Below, in pieces: positions 57,727-64,000 of a DNA stretch of 64,000 bases (its first letter is position 1; each line of letters begins with the position of its first letter). The notes below the pieces were generated by a model, which did not search any database, was not told the origin of the DNA, and saw nothing but the letters and a program-made list of their open reading frames with translations. Made by a program: the position numbers and the translations under genes. The DNA lies in the NCBI GenBank assembly GCA_963772375.1, contig CAVYXG010000005.1:1302001-1366000 (forward strand). Direction: 5' to 3'. Source of the DNA: DATBHM01 sp963772375. GTDB lineage: Bacteria > Actinomycetota > UBA4738 > JACQTL01.

Positions 57727-59064
57727 TCAGAAGATGTAGTACCCCGACACGAACAGCGTGGTCAGCAGGGCTAGGCCGGCACCGGAGACCGCGAGGACGG
57801 CGGTCCGGGGGAGCTTCCCCCGCTCGATCAGGACCGCTCCGGCCCAGAAGACGGGGAACAGGGGCAGCACGAACCGCGGGTCGGACATCAGCGCCCGTGG
57901 CGGGAAGATCAGCGTGAGCGGCGCCAGCAGGCCGGCCCAGGCGTAGACGGAGTAGCCCGGCCGGAAGGCCCAGACGACGTACCCCGCCGCTAGCACGCAG
58001 GGGATCACGACCAGCCAGTCGACGAACGGGTACCCGCCGGGATAGGAGCCGGGGTTGGCGAACGCCTCGCGGGTGGCGCTGCCGATCGTCTCCCACGGCG
58101 GCGTCGAGACGCGCTGCCATCGCTGCTCCGCGTGCAGCGGGGCCAGCCAGTCACCCGTCCTCGCCGCCCAGTAGGCCATGTACCCGACCAGCCCGGCCAC
58201 CGGCAGCAGCGAGCACGCCAGCGTGCCGACCAACCGGCCCGTCCCCACGACGGAGCCCCACTGCCCGTCGCCTCCATCGCCTCCGGAACCCGGTCCGCCG
58301 TCGGTCCGGCGCAGGAGGGCCCCGTCGGTCCACCGCCCCCGCTGCGCCTCGAGGAACTGGTGGACGGCCTCCGCGGCCAGGGCCGCCACCATCACGATCC
58401 CCACGATCCGCGTCGCGGCCGCGAGCGCCCCGAGCGCGCCGGCCAGGACCCACCGCCGCGACCGGGCGGCCGCGAACGACGCCACGGCCAGCAGCAGGAA
58501 CAACGACTCCGACAGGGGCGCGAAGAAGAAGAACGACGTCGGGAACAGCGCCAGGACCAGCACCGTCGTCCGGGCCACGGGCACGGAGAGCTCCCGCTTC
58601 GTCAGCCGGTACAGCACGATCAGGGCCCCGAGGAACGACAGGTTCGACACGAGCAGGGCCGCGGGCAGCGGATGCCCGCCGAGCAGCCACGACACCGCCC
58701 GGATGGCGAGCGGATACAGCGGGAAGAACGCCGCGCTGCCGTCGGTCGCCCCGTACCCGCCGTCGGCGATCCGCAGGAACCACAGCCCGTCGGCCCGTTC
58801 CCACGCGGTCACCAGCAGGTGCAGGCTGCCGCCCGTGTACGGAGGGGATGGCCACCCCGGCGGCGACACGGGCGTCACCACGTGTGGGAGCGTCCCCATC
58901 GCCGCGAGCGCCAGCACGGTGAGCCCGACGCGGACGGCGAGGAACACCACCAGGCAGTAGCGGACGCCCTCCCACGCGCTCTCGGAGGACCCGGACGACC
59001 GCAGCCGCGAGGCCAGCCCGGCCAGCCGCCCGGGCGGGCGCACCTCCGGCCGGGTCGTCGTCAC
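57727..59064 (-). CDS. GT-C family mannosyltransferase-like membrane protein (PIG-V-like)
   Basis: A 445-residue integral membrane protein with about ten helices. WERADGLWFLRIADGGYG carries the first-loop acidic motif (W-x-x-x-D-G-x-W) of the PIG-V/GT-C branch that uses polyprenyl-phosphate mannose, followed by FFPLYPLAIRAVSWLLGG and FPTSFFFFAPLSESLFLLL, both typical of PIG-V-like proteins. GTG 59064 overlaps the upstream gene's stop. It would mannosylate a lipid or protein outside the membrane. Confidence 0.8.
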   Translation of the reverse strand: MTTTRPEVRPPGRLAGLASRLRSSGSSESAWEGVRYCLVVFLAVRVGLTVLALAAMGTLPHVVTPVSPPGWPSPPYTGGSLHLLVTAWERADGLWFLRIADGGYGATDGSAAFFPLYPLAIRAVSWLLGGHPLPAALLVSNLSFLGALIVLYRLTKRELSVPVARTTVLVLALFPTSFFFFAPLSESLFLLLAVASFAAARSRRWVLAGALGALAAATRIVGIVMVAALAAEAVHQFLEAQRGRWTDGALLRRTDGGPGSGGDGGDGQWGSVVGTGRLVGTLACSLLPVAGLVGYMAYWAARTGDWLAPLHAEQRWQRVSTPPWETIGSATREAFANPGSYPGGYPFVDWLVVIPCVLAAGYVVWAFRPGYSVYAWAGLLAPLTLIFPPRALMSDPRFVLPLFPVFWAGAVLIERGKLPRTAVLAVSGAGLALLTTLFVSGYYIF

Positions 59065-60380
59065 GCCGGCGCCCCCACGGCCGCGTCGCGCAGGCGCAGG
59101 TCGGCGGGTTCGACCATGGCCGGCCCCTCGAGGTCCTCCTGGGGCCCGGTCACCCAGGCCACCAGGCACAGCGCGAGCACGGCCGCCCGCGCCAGCACCG
59201 CCGCCTCGAACGACCAGAACGGCGCCCCGTGCCCCCCGTACTGGACGGTGTCGAACCACGTGAACCGCGTGACGAACACCGCCGCGTCGGTGATCTCGAA
59301 CGCCACGAACAGCCAGAACGCCTTGATCCGCCCGAGCGCCGGCACCATCAGCGCGAACAGCGGCAGCAGCCACAGGCCGTACTGCGGCGAGTAGACCTTG
59401 TTCGTCAGCAGGAACAGCACCACGACCGGGAACGCCGCCGTCCAGGTCGGGAAGTCGGGCCGGCGCAACCGCCGGAGCCCCCACACCACCGCCGTCAGGC
59501 ACAGGAAGGCCATGATCGCGCCCAGGTTCACCACGCTGATCGGCACACACCCATCGTGTCCGGCCAGGTGGCATCCGATGTACCAGAGGCTGTCGAAGTC
59601 GGCCCCCCGGTGGGCGTTGAACCGAAAGAACTCCGACCACCCCCGCAGCCCGAACAGCGCGAACGGGAGGTTCACGGCGAGCCAGGTCCCGGCTGCCGCC
59701 CACGTGAGGTGGATGCCGCGGTCGGGTTCCCTGGTCCGGAACCGCTCCGCGGCGAACGGGATCACGAGCAGCGCGGGATACAGCTTCGCCGCGGCGCCGA
59801 GGCCGAACAGCACCCCGGCCGGCACGTCGCGGCCCCGGAAGAACGCCAGCATGCCGGCCGTCGCGAACGCGACCGCCAGGAGGTCCCAGTTCATGAACCC
59901 GTAGATGACGAACGTCGGCGCCAGCGCGAACCACAGCGCCCGGCGGCCGCCGGCGATGAGGTACAGGCAGACCGCCGTCACGCCGGCGGCGATGGTGAGG
60001 ATCAGCACGTTCGCGTAGAAGAACCCGCCGTAACCGTTCGACACCCAGGCGGCCAGGCGCATCGCGAACATGGTGAGGACGGGGTACTCGTCGCACGTCC
60101 CGCTCACCGGGCACCCGTCGAGGTACGGGAGGCGTCCGCCGTCGAGGTGCTCGGTGCCGAGCAGCGGGACGATGTCGCTGTAGCACAGGCGGGAGTACTG
60201 CTGTCCGTCCCACACGCCGTTCGCGCATTCCGCCTTGAACCCGTGGAACGGGTCCGGCTGGGCCTTCAGCCAGAACCCCACCAGGCAGGAGATCGCGAGC
60301 GCCACGAGGACCGGACCCAGCCACACCTCACGCCGGGCGTGGGTGGGTCGGTCGGCCAGGTCCCCGGGCGCCTCGTCCAT
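59061..60380 (-). CDS. GT87/DUF2029-type membrane glycosyltransferase
   Basis: A 439-residue membrane protein with about eleven helices. YPVLTMFAMRLAAWVS with the preceding C...G.C.DEYPV loop, FVIYGFMNWDLLAVAFATAGM, GLGAAAKLYPALLVIPF and NKVYSPQYGLWLLPLFAL match the GT87 alpha-mannosyltransferase group (PimE/DUF2029), with Asp in the first outer loop as candidate catalytic base. It overlaps the PIG-V-like gene, so both act in one pathway, perhaps glycosylating the surface proteins coded just upstream. Confidence 0.82.
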   Translation of the reverse strand: MDEAPGDLADRPTHARREVWLGPVLVALAISCLVGFWLKAQPDPFHGFKAECANGVWDGQQYSRLCYSDIVPLLGTEHLDGGRLPYLDGCPVSGTCDEYPVLTMFAMRLAAWVSNGYGGFFYANVLILTIAAGVTAVCLYLIAGGRRALWFALAPTFVIYGFMNWDLLAVAFATAGMLAFFRGRDVPAGVLFGLGAAAKLYPALLVIPFAAERFRTREPDRGIHLTWAAAGTWLAVNLPFALFGLRGWSEFFRFNAHRGADFDSLWYIGCHLAGHDGCVPISVVNLGAIMAFLCLTAVVWGLRRLRRPDFPTWTAAFPVVVLFLLTNKVYSPQYGLWLLPLFALMVPALGRIKAFWLFVAFEITDAAVFVTRFTWFDTVQYGGHGAPFWSFEAAVLARAAVLALCLVAWVTGPQEDLEGPAMVEPADLRLRDAAVGAPA

Positions 60381-60397
60381 CGCGCTCGATTATCGCC

Positions 60398-60418
60398 GCC
60401 GCCGGTGCCTCCGGCGGC
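60398..60418 (-). terminator. Hairpin between the propeller gene and the GT87 gene
   Basis: GCCGCCGG (60398-60405) pairs with CCGGCGGC (60411-60418) over a 5-nt loop, 20 nt after the stop of the gene at 60438. It could reduce read-through into the glycosyltransferases. Confidence 0.45.
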
Positions 60419-60437
60419 ATCTCGCGGGTCCGCCGGG

Positions 60438-63044
60438 TCAGTTCACCTGGACCTGGATGACGTCGTTGCTCGTCTTGATCGAGTTCCCCTGCTCGACGTA
60501 GAACCGCAACTCGAGGTTGCCGACCTCGGTCGTGGTGTCCACGAGCGACGACAGGTCGACCGTCGCCGTGGTCGTCGACGTGCTCCCGGCGGGCAGGGCG
60601 TAGTACGTCCAGGTGGCGCCGGCGTCGGGCGAGACCAGCAGCCAGAACGCCGTCGACGCGCCCGGCGCGGCCGACGTCTTGTAGATCACCGTCGCCTTCA
60701 CCGACGTCACGGAACCGGTCGTCGTCGGGTTGACGTCGGTCTGGACGTGTTGGGGATTCGTCGCGATCCAGGTCGCGCCGCCGTCGCGGGTCAGCCACTG
60801 GTTCACGTCCTGGTTGTTCTGGTCGCTCGTGATCCAGGCGTTCGTCGTGCCCGTCGCGGCGACGGTCTGGAGGTTGTCCGTGTTCCCCGCCACCTGGGCG
60901 GTCCACGTGGTGCCGTTGGTCGTGGCGCGGACGGTTCCGGCGTTCCCCGCCGCCCAGCAGTGGGTGGCGTCCGCGCACGCCAGGCCGTTCAGGTTCGAGG
61001 TCGTGCCCGACGTCTGGGTCGACCAGGTCGTCCCGTTGAAGGTCAGGATGGTGCCGCCGTTCCCCGCCGCGCGGCAGTGCGTGGCGTCGACGCAGTCGAC
61101 GACCGTGAGGGCGTTGCTGGTGGGCGAGGTCTGCGACGACCACGTGGTCCCGTTCCACGCCAGGATCTTCCCGGTGTTGCCCACGGCCCAGCAGTGGGTC
61201 GGGTCCGCGCAGTCCACACCGTTCAGCTGGTTGTTGATGGGTGTGGACTGGACCGACCACGTCGAGCCGTTGAAGAAGTCGACTTCCGCACCCGAGCCCA
61301 CGGCCCAGCCGTGAGTGGCGTCCACGAAGTGCACCCACTGGAAGTTTCTGGTCGAGTTCGAGGTCTGGGCATTCCAGGTGGTCCCGCCGTCGGTCGTGAC
61401 CCGGATGGTCCCGTTCGCGCCGACGGCCCATCCGTGCGAGGCATCGGTGAAGGCGATGCCCTCCAGGTTCGACGTCGTCCCGGACGTCTGCGCGGTCCAG
61501 TCGACACCCCCGTTCGTCGTCTCGTAGATGATCCCGGCGCGGCCGTCCACCCAGCCCTGGGTCGCGGAGATCATCGAGATGCCGTGGAGGCGGTTCGAGG
61601 CGAACGACGACGTCGTCGCCCAGTTCGTTCCGTTGGTGAACAGGCTGTTGTCCGCGGAGGACAGGCTGGTGAGGTTGCCGGCCGTGAGGGCAACGTTGCT
61701 CCCCGACGTCGTGTCCGTCCCCGAGGCGGGGGGCAGCGACAAAGCCATGTCCGCGCCGCCCGTCGCGGTCCAGGCCTGGTACGTGGCCACGACCTCGTAG
61801 AAGTACTGCTGGTCGTACCCGGCGGTGGTGTCGACGAACGAGGTCGAGAGGTTCAGGCCGTATCGCCCGATCCTGTTCCCGGTGGACTCCGTGAACCAGA
61901 TGTTCCCGTCGGGACCGGCCGTGATCCCAGCCGGCCCGCTCGCCCCCGTCGGGATCGTGAACTCCGTGATCGTCCCGGTGGACGGATCCATCCTCGCGAC
62001 CTTGTTTCCGGTGTTCTCGACGAACCACAGGTTGCCGTCGGCGCCGGTCGTGATGTCGGTCGGCGCCCCCGCCGAGGCGGTCTCGGTCACCGCGACGGAG
62101 TCGCCGGAGGGCGGAATCTTCCCGATCCTGTTGGCCGCGCTCTCCGTGAGGCGCATGTCCCCGGTCGACGCAGGAGTGATGCCCTTCGGGGAGCTGGCGG
62201 CGGTCGGGATCGTGTACTCGGTCACCGTTCCCGCGGTCGTGATCTCGGCCACTCGGTTGCCGGCGTTCTCGGTGAACCACAGCTCGTTGTCCGGCCCGGC
62301 CGCGACGCCGAACGGGCCCCTCCCGGCGGTAAGGGCGTACTCCGTGAAGGTTCCCGACGTCGTCACCTTCCCGATCTTGCTGGTCACGGTCTCCGTGAAC
62401 CACAGGTTGCCGTCCGGGCCGGCCGCGATCCCGGTGGGCGAGCTCGCCCCGGTGGGGATCGTGTACTCGGTGAACGCTCCCGACGTCGTGACCTTGGCGA
62501 TCTTGTTGGTCGCGGACTCCGTGAACCACAGGTTGCCGTCCGGCCCCGCGGTGATCCCTTTCGGCGAGCTGGCCGCGGTCGGGATGGTGAACTCCGTGAC
62601 CGCTCCGCTCGTGGTGATTCGGCCGATCTTGTTCGCCGTGTTCTCGGTGAACCACAGGTTGCCGTCAGGGCCGGCCGCGATGTCCCATGGCGAGCCCCCC
62701 GCGGTGATGCCGGCCGAGAACTCCGTGAACCCGGTGGTGCCGAGCGTGATCGTCCCCACAGCCGAGTACGGTCCCCCGGGGGACGTCGCGCGCTGCACCG
62801 CGTAGCCCGAGACGAACCCGCTGGGCGAGCCCGTCCAGGTCAGGTGGACCATCCCACCCGTCGCGCTCTTGTGCACCGTCACCGGCGTGCCGGGAGCGGC
62901 GAGGGTCGTGGCGGTGAACGAGTTGCCCCCGTTCTGGGTCGTCTTGCTGAATGCCGCGAGCGTGCCGCCGGTCACGCTGCCGATGAGGATGCCGACGGCG
63001 AGGAGCAGGGCCCCGGCTCCCACGAGCCTGGCCCGGGAGGTCAC
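60438..63044 (-). CDS. Exported double beta-propeller protein with SipW-type signal and split FN3 domain
   Basis: An 868-residue secreted protein. The signal (AGALLLAVGILIGSVTGGTLAAFSKTTQNGGNSFTA) is of the SipW-dependent TasA/CalY type. An FN3-like start (VHLTWTGSPSGFVSGYAVQRATSPGGPYS, about 65-95) is followed by seven repeats of about 42 residues built on GITAGPDGNLWFTES (about 115-405), a streptogramin-lyase (Vgb)-like propeller; the FN3 ending (SFVDTTAGYDQQYFYEVVATY) comes after them. A second propeller of about seven Ycf48/BNR-type blades (GWAVGANGTIRVTTDGGTTW and relatives) occupies about 480-750. Catalytic residues of Vgb cannot be judged. GTG 63044 overlaps the signal peptidase stop, the enzyme that would process it. 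Confidence 0.85.
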   Translation of the reverse strand: MTSRARLVGAGALLLAVGILIGSVTGGTLAAFSKTTQNGGNSFTATTLAAPGTPVTVHKSATGGMVHLTWTGSPSGFVSGYAVQRATSPGGPYSAVGTITLGTTGFTEFSAGITAGGSPWDIAAGPDGNLWFTENTANKIGRITTSGAVTEFTIPTAASSPKGITAGPDGNLWFTESATNKIAKVTTSGAFTEYTIPTGASSPTGIAAGPDGNLWFTETVTSKIGKVTTSGTFTEYALTAGRGPFGVAAGPDNELWFTENAGNRVAEITTAGTVTEYTIPTAASSPKGITPASTGDMRLTESAANRIGKIPPSGDSVAVTETASAGAPTDITTGADGNLWFVENTGNKVARMDPSTGTITEFTIPTGASGPAGITAGPDGNIWFTESTGNRIGRYGLNLSTSFVDTTAGYDQQYFYEVVATYQAWTATGGADMALSLPPASGTDTTSGSNVALTAGNLTSLSSADNSLFTNGTNWATTSSFASNRLHGISMISATQGWVDGRAGIIYETTNGGVDWTAQTSGTTSNLEGIAFTDASHGWAVGANGTIRVTTDGGTTWNAQTSNSTRNFQWVHFVDATHGWAVGSGAEVDFFNGSTWSVQSTPINNQLNGVDCADPTHCWAVGNTGKILAWNGTTWSSQTSPTSNALTVVDCVDATHCRAAGNGGTILTFNGTTWSTQTSGTTSNLNGLACADATHCWAAGNAGTVRATTNGTTWTAQVAGNTDNLQTVAATGTTNAWITSDQNNQDVNQWLTRDGGATWIATNPQHVQTDVNPTTTGSVTSVKATVIYKTSAAPGASTAFWLLVSPDAGATWTYYALPAGSTSTTTATVDLSSLVDTTTEVGNLELRFYVEQGNSIKTSNDVIQVQVN

Positions 63045-63940
63045 GACCGGCTCCGGCCCGGCCGCCAGATCCGGCGGAGCTCGAGCAAGCCGAGCAGCAC
63101 CCCGGGAACCGCGATGAGCGCGATGCGGCCGGTTCGGCCGGACGCCCACACCAGCGCGTAGCCGGCCTTCGGAACGTGCAGGACGACCACGCCGAGGCGA
63201 CCGGTCACCGGGATCGACCACTTCTCCACCGTGTTGTTCGCGTCGCCCTTGGTCACGAAGTCCACGGTCCCGTCGTGGATCTCGAAGCTCCGGACGCGGT
63301 GGGTGATGAGCGTCGACTGGTCGGTCGGGTCGCGGAACGTGACGATGTCCCCCACGCGCACGTCGAGGGGAGCGACCTGCCGCTCCATCACCACGTCGCC
63401 GACGCCGAGGGTCGGCACCATGCTGCCCGACATCACCGTCAGCGAGCGGAACCCGAACGGGATCGACACGACGAACACCAGCAGGACCGCGGCGACCACG
63501 CCGAGCATGCCGGCGAGCGCGAACGCCCGCACCGCGCCGAGCGTCCGACGGACCCGGCCCCGCGGAGCGGCGGCCTCCGCCAGGTCATCCGTTCCTGCAT
63601 CCTCGACGGCCGGCTCCGCATCGGACCGCCCCGCTTCGGCGGGCACGGTGTCGACGGGCGCGCCCGTCGAGGCGGCGAGATCGGGCATCGGCACTTCGAC
63701 CGGTGCCGTGAGGTCCGTCGTGGGGCGCGTCAGCGTGGCGACGGAGCCCCCGACGGGGTCGGTAGCCGCCCGGACGTCGCTCGCGTGGCCGGGAGCCGGG
63801 CTCGACGCGGGAGGGACGGGCATCGGCGGCACGGCCACCGGTGCCTCGGGGAGGATCGCGTCCGGGGCGCCGGCGGCCGGGCGCTCCGCCGTGACGACCG
63901 CAGCCTCGAGGAACTCGAACCCGTAGGCGTTCCCGCTCAC
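63041..63940 (-). CDS. sipW: SipW-type signal peptidase I
   Basis: A 299-residue signal peptidase of the archaeal/eukaryotic (ER) type. The first 135 residues are Ala/Pro/Val-rich and disordered; a membrane helix (ALAGMLGVVAAVLLVFVVSIPF) is followed by VMSGSMVPTLGVGDVV with the nucleophile Ser, TLITHRVRSF with His in place of the bacterial Lys, and VDFVTKGDANNTVEKW with the Asp box. Ser/His type enzymes process TasA/camelysin-like proteins. GTG 63940 is the start, by GTGA overlap with the preceding gene; an ATG at 63958 would read into it. The C-terminal hydrophobic segment is a second membrane helix. Confidence 0.88.
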   Translation of the reverse strand: MSGNAYGFEFLEAAVVTAERPAAGAPDAILPEAPVAVPPMPVPPASSPAPGHASDVRAATDPVGGSVATLTRPTTDLTAPVEVPMPDLAASTGAPVDTVPAEAGRSDAEPAVEDAGTDDLAEAAAPRGRVRRTLGAVRAFALAGMLGVVAAVLLVFVVSIPFGFRSLTVMSGSMVPTLGVGDVVMERQVAPLDVRVGDIVTFRDPTDQSTLITHRVRSFEIHDGTVDFVTKGDANNTVEKWSIPVTGRLGVVVLHVPKAGYALVWASGRTGRIALIAVPGVLLGLLELRRIWRPGRSRS

Positions 63941-64000
63941 GTGTTCTGGGCCTCCCATGTGAACGTCGCGTTGGCGTTCAGGCCCTGCGCGTTGTTGTCG
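63937..64000 (-). CDS. TasA/camelysin-like protein, C-terminal end only
   Basis: Only the last 20 residues are in the window (NNAQGLNANATFTWEAQNT and stop at 63937). The QGL-A-A-F-F-AQ pattern is how TasA/CalY fibre proteins end. Its position before a SipW peptidase is the canonical arrangement. Confidence 0.6.
   Translation of the reverse strand, partial: DNNAQGLNANATFTWEAQNT

Noticed and set aside
59229..63161. A 1310-codon open frame on the plus strand
   Set aside because: It is the mirror of the minus-strand glycosyltransferase and propeller genes, with Arg/His/Pro-rich composition typical of shadow frames in GC-rich DNA.

Overview
The window is high-GC bacterial DNA, by eye about 70 % outside one island. 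Several markers point to an actinomycetote: a DUF5318 gene beside a class A penicillin-binding protein, an Rv3654c-like TadE protein closing the pilus operon, many GTG starts, ATGA/GTGA stop-start overlaps, and -10 boxes only a few bases before start codons (leaderless mRNAs). Genus cannot be read from the sequence. A selenocysteine tRNA shows that the organism makes, or recently made, selenoproteins.

Layout. 1-2335: SGNH hydrolase (cut by the window edge) and MBOAT acyltransferase, a polymer O-acetylation pair. 2.5-10.3 kb: mostly single genes (DUF2188, PlsC, cytochrome P450, AlkA-type glycosylase, lipoprotein, threonine synthase, Sec-exported amidase, a membrane protein of unknown role, an Ala/Lys-rich histone-H1-like protein). 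10.3-16.6 kb: parts of a branched-chain amino-acid type ABC importer (LivH, a LivM-LivG fusion broken by a frameshift, and further away a LivK-type lipoprotein) with two exported proteins of unknown role. 16.7-24.4 kb: a membrane Ser/Thr kinase, BipA/TypA, an S9 peptidase, then a damaged two-component cassette (a kinase ATPase domain alone, a receiver fused to a class III cyclase domain, a NarL regulator). 24.5-28 kb: small metabolic and stress genes, two of them frameshifted.

28.1-40.65 kb is an accessory island of lower GC. It holds a DUF433/DUF5615 toxin-antitoxin pair between two 45-bp direct repeats, a probable lasso-peptide precursor, a lasso-cyclase-like gene fused to half of an MFS exporter, an FtsX-type permease with a double-ATPase partner, a duplicated XRE repressor locus (one copy broken by an IS256-like remnant), a Replic_Relax protein and a serine integrase. 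The integrase gene ends inside the antisense strand of selC, so selC is very probably the attachment site.

40.8-46 kb: PadR regulator, HAD phosphatase, a candidate structured RNA, and a 2-kb group II intron lodged between a -10 box and the start codon of a ferritin-like gene. 46.06-51.3 kb: a compact Tad/Flp pilus operon (TadZ-TadA-TadB-TadC-Flp-TadE-TadE-like). 51.4-57.6 kb: DUF5318, PBP1, and a NarL-type sensor kinase/regulator pair. 57.7-64 kb: a surface operon on the minus strand (TasA/camelysin-like protein cut by the edge, SipW-type signal peptidase, a double beta-propeller protein with a SipW-type signal) followed by two GT-C mannosyltransferase-like membrane proteins.

Five apparent one-base insertions lie in four genes between 12 and 27.4 kb. 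They all have the same sign, so assembly error must be excluded before these genes are called dead.
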